This document shows, one piece after another, positions 17,048 through 29,462 of a DNA stretch of 54,154 bases (position 1 is its first letter; each line of letters opens with the position of its first letter). Origin of the DNA: Acetoanaerobium pronyense. Lineage in GTDB: Bacteria > Bacillota > Clostridia > Peptostreptococcales > Filifactoraceae. The stretch is from the NCBI RefSeq assembly GCF_017874355.1, contig NZ_JAGGLI010000019.1, positions 1-54,154 of the forward strand. The letters are read 5' to 3'. The notes beneath the pieces were generated by a model that saw nothing but the letters and a program-made list of their open reading frames with translations, was not told where the DNA came from and made no database searches. The position numbers and the translations under genes were made by a program.

Positions 17048-18213
17048 TAACGGGATTTCATTTTCAAATAATCTACTACTTCTATAACTGCACCCTTTGA
17101 CCTATATACCCGTGGAACACGCCTTTGAACCATACAAAGTAGTTCATAATTTATAGTCCCAAGTCTATTTGCAAATCTCTCTATATCAAAATCTTTTTCA
17201 TCTGAAAAAATAGTTACTGTATCTCCTACATCTGCCATTTTTTCAAGTCTTATCATCGTTTGATCCATGCAAATTCTACCTACTACAGGAGCAATTTCAT
17301 TTTTTAATTTCACTTCACATTTTCCCGAGAGCATTCTAGTAAACCCATCTGCATAACCAATCGGAAGGGTAGCTATTATTTCTTTGCCTAAGGTTTTATA
17401 TGCATGACCATAGCTCACACCTTTTCCTTTTTCAAGGATTTTTATATGAGAAATAGTGCTTTTAAGAGACATTGCAGGTTTCAGGGCAACTCTTGATTTA
17501 TCTACATCCTCTGATGGATAATGGCCATAAAGAGATATTCCCACCCTTACCATATCAAGATGATACTGAGGAAACATAATAGTTCCTGCACTATTGCATA
17601 CATGCTTAATTCCAGTATCTATTCCTTTTTTTTCTAAACCATTTATTATTTTTATATATTTTTCAAATTGCCTATGGGTAGGCTCTGGATTTATATCATC
17701 AGCCAATGCAAAATGAGTAAATATTCCTGTTATCTCAAGATTTTCAAGGCTTGAAATCTCAACTATATCATCAATAGCCAAATCGTCGCATTTAAATCCC
17801 AATCTAGACATTCCTGTATCTAATTTTATATGTACTTTTCCTTTTTTCCCAGTTTCAATACAGATTCTTGAAAAAACTTTTGCCTTTTCAAGGGAATATA
17901 AGGTAATGTCTATATCATTAATAAGCATATCTTTAAAGCTACTCTGCGGAACATATCCCATACACATTATAGGTATTTTAATATTATTTTCCCTAAGTTC
18001 AAGGGCCTCTTCACAGGTAGCAACTCCAAGGTAGTCTGCCCCTTCTTCCTCAAGTATTTTGCCAATTTGAACGGCTCCATGTCCATATGCATTTGCCTTG
18101 ATTACAGGACAAAATTTGGTGTCTTGTTTTAATAGCTTTTTAATATTCCTAACGTTTTCCTTAAAGTTATCTGTGTTTATATCTACCCAGGTAGGTCTGA
18201 ATTCTTTTATCAA
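17047..18213 (-). CDS. alr: Alanine racemase
   Basis: PLP enzyme interconverting L- and D-alanine for peptidoglycan and teichoic acid D-alanylation. The 388-residue protein has the PLP lysine K39 in KANAYGHG and the catalytic tyrosine in VSYGHAY, and ends with the C-terminal beta domain (GRICMDQTM, VTIFSD). The start is TTG after AGGGGG, with a good promoter upstream. It is followed by mazF, the usual Firmicutes neighbour, and preceded by acpS. Confidence 0.95.
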   Translation of the reverse strand: MIKEFRPTWVDINTDNFKENVRNIKKLLKQDTKFCPVIKANAYGHGAVQIGKILEEEGADYLGVATCEEALELRENNIKIPIMCMGYVPQSSFKDMLINDIDITLYSLEKAKVFSRICIETGKKGKVHIKLDTGMSRLGFKCDDLAIDDIVEISSLENLEITGIFTHFALADDINPEPTHRQFEKYIKIINGLEKKGIDTGIKHVCNSAGTIMFPQYHLDMVRVGISLYGHYPSEDVDKSRVALKPAMSLKSTISHIKILEKGKGVSYGHAYKTLGKEIIATLPIGYADGFTRMLSGKCEVKLKNEIAPVVGRICMDQTMIRLEKMADVGDTVTIFSDEKDFDIERFANRLGTINYELLCMVQRRVPRVYRSKGAVIEVVDYLKMKSR

Positions 18214-18253
18214 ATTTACATTCCCCCTCTAAACTAAATTCCCATCTTTATAT

Positions 18254-18282
18254 ATTATACACTGTAAAGACAGGATTTCCAA
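18254..18282 (-). promoter_or_regulatory. Predicted sigma-A promoter of alr-mazF
   Basis: Minus strand TTGGAA (18277-18282), 17 bases, TATAAT (18254-18259), about 40 bases before the alr start. Confidence 0.6.
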
Positions 18283-18318
18283 TATTCTAAATTTTATGAG
18301 GGTTACTGTAGACCTTGA

Positions 18319-18690
18319 TTAAGACTCTATTATCGCAAAAGCAACTGCATACTCCTTACAATGAGATATAGTAATATTTATATTTTGAGTGTTCATTTCA
18401 TTTGCAAGGATCTTAGCATTTCCATAAAGAGTAATTTCAGGTTTTCCTTTTCCATTTCGTGATATCGCTATATCCTTCATTGTAATTTTAGAGAAGCCTG
18501 TCCCTAAAGCCTTTGCTATAGCTTCCTTTGCAGCAAAACTTCCAGCAACAGTCTCTGTTTTAAATTTTTTTGATTTAAAATATAAAAGCTCATCATCAGT
18601 AAATAGTTTTTCCAAAAATCTACTATTTTTTGAAATAGCTTTTTCTATTCTATTTATCTCAATAATGTCAGTCCCTATTCCAATTATCAT
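18319..18690 (-). CDS. acpS: Holo-[acyl-carrier-protein] synthase
   Basis: Transfers phosphopantetheine from CoA to apo-ACP for fatty acid synthesis. The 123-residue protein has GIGTDIIEINRI with the magnesium-binding aspartate at the N terminus and FAAKEAIAKALG in the middle, both intact. The ATG at 18690 is preferred because AGGTGG lies just before it; an in-frame ATG three codons upstream is less well placed. It precedes alr, as in many Firmicutes. Confidence 0.94.
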   Translation of the reverse strand: MIIGIGTDIIEINRIEKAISKNSRFLEKLFTDDELLYFKSKKFKTETVAGSFAAKEAIAKALGTGFSKITMKDIAISRNGKGKPEITLYGNAKILANEMNTQNINITISHCKEYAVAFAIIES

Positions 18691-18744
18691 AAAAGCCACC
18701 TAAATTCTAAAAAATCAGCTATCATATATTTTAAGTAAAAATTA

Positions 18745-19335
18745 TTACAAAATATTTTTATCTAAAATCTCTGTATCTTTAGCTCCTACAATTCCATGTA
18801 AAAAGCCATAGATACTGTTTATTCGTTTTTCTAAAAATTCTCTTTTTTCCCTATCCTTTTTTAGCTTTTCCCTTAACTTCTCTATCTCTATAAGAGTCTT
18901 CTTAAGCTCTACTTCATCTTTTTTCATATATTCATATGCATAGTTTACAGTTTCTTTCAAAAGCTCAATATTCTTACTTTCTTTCTCATAAATCATATCC
19001 TGAATCTCGTTTTCTTTTTCAAGTATTTCAGTCCTGATTTCTTCCATTCTTACTTTTGACTGTTCTAAATCTTTTTCCAAGCTGTTTTTGCTGTTTGAAT
19101 TAATTTCATTTGATAAATAAAGTATTTTAGCAGTTATTCTGGATTTTTCCTTATGAAGGGAATTCACCTCAAGTATCTGCTTTTTTTCAACATTAATAAG
19201 AGCTTGAAGCTCTTTAGATAATTCCTTCATTTTTGGACTCTGCCCAAGCTTTATCATAGTCTGGTAAGGCTTATAGTTTAAAAGTATAGGCACCCTTTTT
19301 TTTGATAGTATCTGTTCAAAAATATTATTCTCCAT
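18745..19335 (-). CDS. Conserved-looking coiled-coil protein of unknown function
   Basis: I do not recognise a family. The 196-residue protein is almost entirely charged coiled coil (about 30-175) with no signal peptide, membrane segment or cysteine, so it is probably cytoplasmic. The first 25 residues and the last 20 (YGFLHGIVG) are less charged and could be binding ends. It lies between the ATP synthase terminator and acpS, 54 bases before the acpS start. A minus-strand TATAAT lies about 60 bases upstream with no clear -35. It could be a structural or tethering protein; no function should be inferred. Confidence 0.75.
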   Translation of the reverse strand: MENNIFEQILSKKRVPILLNYKPYQTMIKLGQSPKMKELSKELQALINVEKKQILEVNSLHKEKSRITAKILYLSNEINSNSKNSLEKDLEQSKVRMEEIRTEILEKENEIQDMIYEKESKNIELLKETVNYAYEYMKKDEVELKKTLIEIEKLREKLKKDREKREFLEKRINSIYGFLHGIVGAKDTEILDKNIL

Positions 19336-19447
19336 ATTCCCGCTACCTCTTTTACATCCAAAGTTTTTAATTGATACTATGATTATATCAAATTAAAATA
19401 CTTAATTCTATGGAACTATATTCCTGTATACCTTGTTTTATATACTC

Positions 19448-19475
19448 CAAAAAAAGACTAGGCTAAGCCTAGTCT
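19448..19475 (-). terminator. Terminator of the ATP synthase operon
   Basis: Stem AGACTAGGCT (19455-19464) with AGCCTAGTCT (19466-19475), followed by seven T on the minus strand. The stem includes the atpC stop codon. Confidence 0.85.
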
Positions 19476-19870
19476 CCCTTTGCCATCCTTATTCTGTTAA
19501 TTGCTTTTCTAAGTTTAACTTCAGCCATATCCATTTCCAAATTTGAAATTTTTCTATTGATAATAGCTTCTGCTCTTTCTTTAGCTTTTTTAGCTCTCTC
19601 TATGTCTATATCCATAGGCCATTCTGCAGCTTCAGTTACTATAGTAGCCTTTTCTTTATCTACTTGAATAAAGCCTTCTGCAAGAGTAGCCTCTTTGAAA
19701 CTACCATTCTTCTTTATTTTTAGCACACCTATATCAAGTGGTGCAACATAATTAGTATGGTTTTTCAGTATTCCTACGTCTCCCTCTGTAGTCCTTACGA
19801 CTATCATCTCTACTTCTTCATCAAAAAATAGTTTGTCTGGGGTGACAATTTGAAGGTTAAAAGTAGCCAT
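19469..19870 (-). CDS. atpC: ATP synthase F1 epsilon subunit
   Basis: Rotor-stalk subunit that links the gamma shaft to the c ring and inhibits wasteful hydrolysis. The 133-residue protein has the N-terminal beta sandwich (FNLQIVTPDK, GDVGILKNH, LAEGF) and a C-terminal helical pair. It follows atpD by 3 bases and its stop codon lies in the terminator stem, so it ends the operon. Confidence 0.95.
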   Translation of the reverse strand: MATFNLQIVTPDKLFFDEEVEMIVVRTTEGDVGILKNHTNYVAPLDIGVLKIKKNGSFKEATLAEGFIQVDKEKATIVTEAAEWPMDIDIERAKKAKERAEAIINRKISNLEMDMAEVKLRKAINRIRMAKGD

Positions 19871-19873
19871 GGC

Positions 19874-22143
<2,270 letters not shown>

Positions 22144-22169
22144 ATTTCATTCACCTCCTCATCTAGAGG

Positions 22170-23699
<1,530 letters not shown>

Positions 23700-24242
23700 C
23701 TATGCAATTATTGCTGATATTTCATCTTTCAGTCCTTCAAGACGGCTTTTAACAGTTCCGTCTACTTGTTTGTTTCCAATTTTCAGAAGTACTCCTCCTA
23801 TTAGTGATTCATCAACCACAGTATGAAGGACTATATTGCTCCCAGTAATTTTTTTAAGTCTTTCTGAAAGTATAGTTCTCATATCTTCTGATAAAGCTAC
23901 TGCTGTAACAGCTGTAACCTCTTTAATATTTCTGCTTTCATTTAAAAGCTCTTTATATGTGGCTACTATCTGATGAAAAGATTCAAATCTTTTCTTATCT
24001 ACTAATACTTTAAGAAAATTAATTGATTCATTTGATATTTTTTTAGCGAATATTTCATCAATTAAAGATTTTTTCTCGTCTTTAGAAACCATAGGAGCCT
24101 TAAGTATTTTAAGAAGTCCTTCATTTTCTCTAAAAACAATATCTAAAGAATTAAGTTCCTCAAGAAAACTATCTTCCTTTTTTAGCTCTAAAGCAACTTC
24201 AAAAAGCGCTTTTGCATACCTTTGCTGAACTAGTTCTGCCAT
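23700..24242 (-). CDS. atpH: ATP synthase delta subunit
   Basis: Peripheral-stalk subunit joining subunit b to the top of F1. The 180-residue protein has the N-terminal helical domain (YAKALFEVALE) and the C-terminal signature IGGVLLKIGNK. Its ATG lies inside the end of atpF (13-bp overlap), so translation is coupled. Confidence 0.96.
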   Translation of the reverse strand: MAELVQQRYAKALFEVALELKKEDSFLEELNSLDIVFRENEGLLKILKAPMVSKDEKKSLIDEIFAKKISNESINFLKVLVDKKRFESFHQIVATYKELLNESRNIKEVTAVTAVALSEDMRTILSERLKKITGSNIVLHTVVDESLIGGVLLKIGNKQVDGTVKSRLEGLKDEISAIIA

Positions 24243-24739
24243 GAGGTATCACCTACATTGTCTATAAATTCCTTGATAAGAGTCTCGTGGTCACTAGAAT
24301 TTATATCCTTCTTAATAACCTTTGATGCTATCATCATCGCTATATCTGAAATATCATCTTTGATTTCATTTACAGCCTTTTGCTTTTCTCTTGCAATTTC
24401 ATTACTAGCCTTGTCCATAATCCTATCAGCTTCTTTTTTAGCTTCTTGAATTATCTCTTCTGATCTTAGCTCAGCTCTTTTAGAGGCGTCTCTTACTATT
24501 TCTGCAGCCTCAGATTTAGCAGCAGCGATTTTCTCCATGTATTGAGTTTCTAAAGTTTCAGCCTTTGACTTTGCATCCTCTGCTTCTTTAAAAACCTTTT
24601 CTACTTCGATTTGCCTGTTTTCCATAAAAGACTTCACTGGCTTGAAAAGTAATTTTTTAAGGACAAGGAACAAAATAAAAGTATTTACTATTGTAAAAAT
24701 AATACTCCAGTCAAGTCCTACGAAATTTTGGTATCCCAT
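24230..24739 (-). CDS. atpF: ATP synthase F0 b subunit
   Basis: Peripheral stalk. The 169-residue protein has one N-terminal membrane helix (about 10-30, LDWSIIFTIVNTFILFLVL) and a long charged alanine-rich helix. Preceded by GGAGG. Only a single b-type gene is present, as expected in non-photosynthetic bacteria. Confidence 0.96.
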   Translation of the reverse strand: MGYQNFVGLDWSIIFTIVNTFILFLVLKKLLFKPVKSFMENRQIEVEKVFKEAEDAKSKAETLETQYMEKIAAAKSEAAEIVRDASKRAELRSEEIIQEAKKEADRIMDKASNEIAREKQKAVNEIKDDISDIAMMIASKVIKKDINSSDHETLIKEFIDNVGDTSWQN

Positions 24740-24790
24740 TTTTTTCCTCCTTCCTTCATTAACTGCTTTTTCCCCAAAGCCTAGGGCAAA

Positions 24791-25081
<291 letters not shown>

Positions 25082-25132
25082 TTAAATTCCTCCTTAATCT
25101 TTGTTGGTTAATTTTTTTTACTTTACAAAATG

Positions 25133-25849
25133 TTAGTCCATAGCCATTGCTACGAATACCATTGTAAGCATACAGAAAATAAATGCTTGAAGTATACTTG
25201 TGAACAAGTCAAAGTATATCGACAAGACTGCTGGAAGACCTACTTGAAGTATTGGTATGTCATTGAATATTGGTAAAAATGACCCAAATACAACACTACT
25301 AAGCCATCCTAAAAAGCCGTATAATAGCATTGTTATTACCATTCCTCCGGCTATGTTTCCAAAGTGACGAAAGCTAAGCGACACTGGATTTGCCAGCTCT
25401 GAAATAATATTCAGGGGCAAAAGCATTGGAAGTGGTTCCAAAAATCCCTTCAAATAACCTTTCAGACCTTTACTTCTCACACCACTGACTTGAACAAGCG
25501 CAAATGTGATTAGAGCCCATCCTACTGTAGTATTTAAATCCGCAGTTGGTGGTCTTAGGCCAAAAAGACTTAGAAGGCTTGAAAAAAGTGAAAATGCAAA
25601 AAGAGTTCCGATATAAGGGGCAAATCCAAGTTTATCTTTCCCCATGGTCTGTTCTACAAGAGAATATACTCCTCCGACATAGCCTTCAACCACTACCTGA
25701 GCCCCCCTGGGAACTCTTTCCATTCTCCTTGTTCCAAGATATGCCAGTAATGTAAGTATAATCATAACGAGCCATGAATTAATTACAGTCTCTGTTACAG
25801 CTATTCCTCCCATTAATGGTATTTCAAAAAGAATCTTAGGACCGTTCAC
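25133..25849 (-). CDS. atpB: ATP synthase F0 a subunit
   Basis: Stator half of the ion channel. The 238-residue protein has five to six membrane segments and the conserved arginine in SLSFRHFGNI that displaces the ion from the c ring. It shares one base with atpI and is followed by atpE. Confidence 0.96.
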   Translation of the reverse strand: MNGPKILFEIPLMGGIAVTETVINSWLVMIILTLLAYLGTRRMERVPRGAQVVVEGYVGGVYSLVEQTMGKDKLGFAPYIGTLFAFSLFSSLLSLFGLRPPTADLNTTVGWALITFALVQVSGVRSKGLKGYLKGFLEPLPMLLPLNIISELANPVSLSFRHFGNIAGGMVITMLLYGFLGWLSSVVFGSFLPIFNDIPILQVGLPAVLSIYFDLFTSILQAFIFCMLTMVFVAMAMD

Positions 25850-26229
25850 TATATCCCTCCTTTCCTAGTATTTTGGTACAAGATTATAAATTTTGGAAAA
25901 AACATAGGAATAATTGTACCTATGACATTTATATAGTCAGCCTTAACTGAAACTAAAAGTACAACTCCAGTCAAGACAAGCCTAACAATATAGTTTCTTC
26001 CCGCATAGACCATGGCTTTTGAGGGATCCAGAGTTACTGATTTTTTTATACTTAAAGACAAGAGCCTAAAATTAAGTACTGTAAACACTGAACCGAAAAA
26101 AATCCCATAAAGCAAGGCTTTATCTAAAAAACCAAAGACTAAAGCAATAAAAACATAGAGAAGAGATAGTAGAAAGACTCCTTTAGCAACTTTGATTGTC
26201 TCCTTTAATGTCACATCCACAGTAATCAA
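25849..26229 (-). CDS. atpI: ATP synthase-associated protein AtpI
   Basis: Small membrane protein (126 residues, about four hydrophobic segments) of the ATP-synt_I type, thought to help c-ring assembly, especially in sodium ATP synthases. It starts at TTG overlapping the atpZ stop; the ribosome site AAGG is close, and a GTG three codons later (26220) is an alternative start. Family call rests on position and hydropathy more than motif. Confidence 0.8.
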   Translation of the reverse strand: MITVDVTLKETIKVAKGVFLLSLLYVFIALVFGFLDKALLYGIFFGSVFTVLNFRLLSLSIKKSVTLDPSKAMVYAGRNYIVRLVLTGVVLLVSVKADYINVIGTIIPMFFPKFIILYQNTRKGGI

Positions 26230-26474
26230 CCGCCTTTTCTATTGTCTCCATCTTTTTTTGAAAACTGAGAAAGTTTGTAGAGATTTATAAACGCCGTCAT
26301 TACTCCCAATATTATGAAAATAAAGAGCACCCACACCCCTAGATCAAATCTTTTCATAAGGTAGTTTGCTAGCCATACGCAACCTATTATAGGCACTACC
26401 ATAGATATTCCAATTTGACTAATAAGGGCAAGGTTAGAGAGTGCTTTATAATAACCGTCTTTTTTGTCAGCCAA
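26226..26474 (-). CDS. atpZ: AtpZ/AtpI family F0 accessory protein
   Basis: 82-residue protein with two membrane segments (about 13-35 and 47-67), the AtpZ pattern, including the glycine-rich first helix and the polar charged step between helices. AtpZ and AtpI together are reported to act in Ca2+/Mg2+ or assembly roles in Firmicutes. Start TTG with GGAGG six bases upstream. First gene of the atp operon. Confidence 0.8.
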   Translation of the reverse strand: MADKKDGYYKALSNLALISQIGISMVVPIIGCVWLANYLMKRFDLGVWVLFIFIILGVMTAFINLYKLSQFSKKDGDNRKGG

Positions 26475-26499
26475 TCTGCACCTCCAGTATACATAGGTA

Positions 26500-26528
26500 A
26501 TTATACTATCTTAATTAATAATTTAAAA
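26500..26528 (-). promoter_or_regulatory. Possible ATP synthase operon promoter
   Basis: Minus strand TATAAT (26500-26505) about 26 bases before atpZ, with a weak -35 TTTTAA (26523-26528) at 17 bases. The mnaA gene ends 30 bases upstream, so read-through is also possible. Confidence 0.4.
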
Positions 26529-26556
26529 CTTAGAAAAATTAAACTGTTTATAAAAT

Positions 26557-27705
26557 TTATTTAAATTCGTCAATTTCTTTATTTAAAATACCAAATTTAT
26601 AGAGCAGATAATCAGCTATCCTAATAGATGCCTTTCCATCTCCGTAAGGATTTACTGCATTTGCTACCGATTCATAATAGCTTTTATCTCTTATAAGCCT
26701 GTCTGAAATCTGGTATACCTTTTCTTCTTTTACACCAGCAACCTTTACCGTTCCCGCCTCTACAGCTTCAGGTCTTTCAGTTTCTGTTCTAAGTACTACA
26801 ACAGGCTTTCCAAGAGCAGGAGCCTCTTCCTGAACTCCTCCTGAATCTGTAAGAAGAAGATAAGATTTTGCCATAAGATTGGCAAAAGGCTCATAATCAA
26901 GTGGCTCAATAAGGCTTATCCTATCGCTATCTCCGAGTATTGACTTCGCAGCATCTCTAACAATAGGATTAAGATGCATAGGAAAAATCAAATGAGTGTC
27001 TGGATTTTCTTTTACTATGCTTTTTACTGCTCTAAAGATTTCCTCCATAGGCTCGCCCCAGTTTTCTCTTCTATGGCAGGTTAAAAGTATCACTTTTTTG
27101 TTTTCAAAATCAATCGATTTTAGCATCTCATCTTCAAACTCATAATCTTTTTTTACTACTTGAAGTAGTGCATCGATTACTGTATTTCCTGTAACTACTA
27201 TATTCTTTGTTGAAATATCTTCCCTAACTAAATTCTCTCTATTTGTTTTTGTGGGAGAAAAATGATATGTGCTCAGCCTTCCAGTGAGTCTTCTATTCAT
27301 CTCTTCTGGATACGGAGAGTACATATTTTCACTTCTAAGACCTGCCTCTATATGTCCTACTGGTATCTTTTTATAAAAAGCAGCAAGACTTGCAGCAAAG
27401 GTAGTTGTAGTGTCTCCGTGGACAAGTATTACATCTGGAGTGTACTTGTCAAGGACCTCTTCACAGCCATAAAGAACTCTACTTGTAATATCGGTTATTG
27501 TCTGACCATGCGTCATTATATTAAGATCAAAGTCAGGCTCTATATTAAAAAGCTTTAAAACTGAATCTAGCATCTCTCTATGCTGAGCAGTAACAAGCAC
27601 CTTGCAGTCAAATTCTTCTCTTGATTTCATTTCTTTTATAAGAGGCGCCATTTTTATGGCTTCTGGTCTAGTTCCAAATACCGTTAATACCTTTATTCTA
27701 TTCAT
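26557..27705 (-). CDS. wecB: UDP-N-acetylglucosamine 2-epimerase
   Basis: Non-hydrolysing epimerase giving UDP-ManNAc for teichoic acid or secondary wall polymer linkage units (mnaA in Bacillus). The 382-residue protein has FGTRPEAIK at the N terminus, GHIEAGLRS, CHRRENWG and TDSGGVQEEA. Its start overlaps the end of tagO by 4 bases. UDP-ManNAc is the donor for TagA at 9237-10004. Confidence 0.95.
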   Translation of the reverse strand: MNRIKVLTVFGTRPEAIKMAPLIKEMKSREEFDCKVLVTAQHREMLDSVLKLFNIEPDFDLNIMTHGQTITDITSRVLYGCEEVLDKYTPDVILVHGDTTTTFAASLAAFYKKIPVGHIEAGLRSENMYSPYPEEMNRRLTGRLSTYHFSPTKTNRENLVREDISTKNIVVTGNTVIDALLQVVKKDYEFEDEMLKSIDFENKKVILLTCHRRENWGEPMEEIFRAVKSIVKENPDTHLIFPMHLNPIVRDAAKSILGDSDRISLIEPLDYEPFANLMAKSYLLLTDSGGVQEEAPALGKPVVVLRTETERPEAVEAGTVKVAGVKEEKVYQISDRLIRDKSYYESVANAVNPYGDGKASIRIADYLLYKFGILNKEIDEFK

Positions 27706-28739
27706 TTTGTCCCTCCAGTTTCGTGGCTTAGTATCTTCAGTCTAAATACTCCGATTGTAATTAATATCACCACAAACCCAAGTATCATTATTGCTGTATT
27801 AAGTGGTGATTCAGCTATAAATATAGCACTTATTCCAAGTATAAAGCTCATGCTATAAAGAGAAACCACTGTCTGTTTTTGAGAAAGTCCTCTATCAAGT
27901 AGTCTGTGATGCAGATGTCCTTTATCAGCCTCCATTATAGGCTTTCCTGCATTAGCCCTTCTAATTATCGCAAATGTTGTATCGAAAATTGGTATTCCAA
28001 GGGCAAGAACAGGCACTACAATTGCAAGGGTTGCCGCGGATTTTATAGCTCCTTCTATGGATACAACTGCCAAAGTAAAACCTAAAAATAAGGACCCTGT
28101 ATCACCCATAAATATCTTTGCTGGATTAAAGTTGAATGGCAAGAAACCTACAGCTCCTCCTGCAAGCCCCATAAGAAGCATTGCCGGCATGATTTCTCCA
28201 TTGAGATAGGAAATAAGGGCAAGGGTAATAGCAGAAATGGCTGACACTCCTGCTGCAAGGCCATCAAGGCCGTCAATTAAATTAACTGTATTTGTAATCC
28301 CCACTATCCAAAATACAGTAATAGGTAGACTTAATATCCCAAGGTAAAGCATTCCTGTATTTGAATCAAATGGATTGGTTATAAACTCTATTTTTACCCC
28401 AAAAAAAGTCACAAGTACAGCGCAAAATATCTGCACAACTAACTTGGTTTTAGCTCCAAGTGTTATCGTGTCATCTATAACTCCCATACTTACAATTATA
28501 AGTGAAGCAAGAAATATTCCTAGCACTTCCTTGTTTATTGGAATAAAAAACATAGCTGATATTAGAAACCCTAAAAAAATAGCTATTCCTCCAAGTCTAG
28601 GTATAGGCTCTTTATGAACCCTTCTATTATCCTTTGGCACATCTATTGCTCCAAGTTTGTGGGCAATTTTTATTACAAATGGAGTTAATATATAAGAAAA
28701 GGCCATAGCCGCCACGAATATCATCAGTAAACTTTCCAT
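27702..28739 (-). CDS. tagO: Undecaprenyl-phosphate GlcNAc-1-phosphate transferase
   Basis: Starts wall polymer synthesis by putting GlcNAc-1-P on undecaprenyl phosphate (TagO/WecA). The 345-residue protein has about ten membrane segments and the family motifs RRVHKEPIPRLGG, GVIDDTITL, NLIDGLDGLAAG, FMGDTGSL and the cytoplasmic GHLHHRLLD. It overlaps wecB, giving a dedicated linkage-unit pair. Preceded by AGGAGG. Confidence 0.93.
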   Translation of the reverse strand: MESLLMIFVAAMAFSYILTPFVIKIAHKLGAIDVPKDNRRVHKEPIPRLGGIAIFLGFLISAMFFIPINKEVLGIFLASLIIVSMGVIDDTITLGAKTKLVVQIFCAVLVTFFGVKIEFITNPFDSNTGMLYLGILSLPITVFWIVGITNTVNLIDGLDGLAAGVSAISAITLALISYLNGEIMPAMLLMGLAGGAVGFLPFNFNPAKIFMGDTGSLFLGFTLAVVSIEGAIKSAATLAIVVPVLALGIPIFDTTFAIIRRANAGKPIMEADKGHLHHRLLDRGLSQKQTVVSLYSMSFILGISAIFIAESPLNTAIMILGFVVILITIGVFRLKILSHETGGTK

Positions 28740-28749
28740 TACAAACCTC

Positions 28750-29238
28750 CTAATACCCTAACGTTTCTGTTAGGGAATCATCATTATCAATCCATAGCCC
28801 TATATCTACAGCTTTATAGTCTTCCTGAGTTTCTCTAATTATTATTTCTTTAATCCCTGAATTAATAATAACTCTTTTACACATGGAACATGAGCTGGCG
28901 TTTTCTACAAGCTTACCTGTTTTCATATCTTTTCCAACAAGATAAAGGGAGGCTCCTATCATATCTCTTCTTGATGCGGATATAATAGCGTTCATTTCAG
29001 AATGAACTGATCTGCATTTTTCATACATTTGTCCTCTGGGAATATTCATAGATTCTCTAAAACAATATCCCAAATCTATACAGTTTTTTCTTCCTCTTGG
29101 AGAACCTGTATATCCAGTTGCTATTATTTCATCATTTTTCACTATAATGCTTCCGTAGTTTCTTCTTAAACATGTACCTCTTTTTAATACCGATTCTGCT
29201 ATATCAAGATAATAATTTATCTTATCTCTTCTTTCCAA
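28750..29238 (-). CDS. Deoxycytidylate deaminase
   Basis: Zinc enzyme (dCMP to dUMP) that feeds dTMP synthesis; called comEB in Bacillus. The 162-residue protein has zinc ligands in HSEMNAI (His/Glu) and CSMCKR (two Cys). The start is TTG after GGAG. First of the dCMP deaminase-tagO-wecB run, 10 bases before tagO. In many Clostridia it follows upp directly; here a plus-strand protease gene intervenes. Confidence 0.92.
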   Translation of the reverse strand: MERRDKINYYLDIAESVLKRGTCLRRNYGSIIVKNDEIIATGYTGSPRGRKNCIDLGYCFRESMNIPRGQMYEKCRSVHSEMNAIISASRRDMIGASLYLVGKDMKTGKLVENASSCSMCKRVIINSGIKEIIIRETQEDYKAVDIGLWIDNDDSLTETLGY

Positions 29239-29306
29239 GGTGTTCCCGCTCCAATCATTTTAAATGGTAGATTTTGTAAGACAAGAAGTGAATTTGCCTT
29301 TGTAAT

Positions 29307-29312
29307 ATTATA
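29307..29312 (-). promoter_or_regulatory. Extended -10 promoter for dCMP deaminase
   Basis: Minus strand TGCTATAAT, an extended -10, about 70 bases upstream of the TTG. The -35 region (TTATAG at 17 bases) is weak. Confidence 0.45.
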
Positions 29313-29462
29313 GCAGAAATAAGGCTTTACTATAAGGTATAATCATTAATTTATCATAGTAAATGAAGTTAGTCAAAAAAATAACATAAAACTTTTACAA
29401 TTACCGCTGTTCTGAAAGTATATATTTTGGGTATATATTTATCTAAAGAAGGAGGTGCTCAT

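Noticed and set aside
18214-18318. Riboswitch or T-box before alr
   Set aside because: Only about 105 bases with a promoter close to the start; no T-box or riboswitch motif seen.
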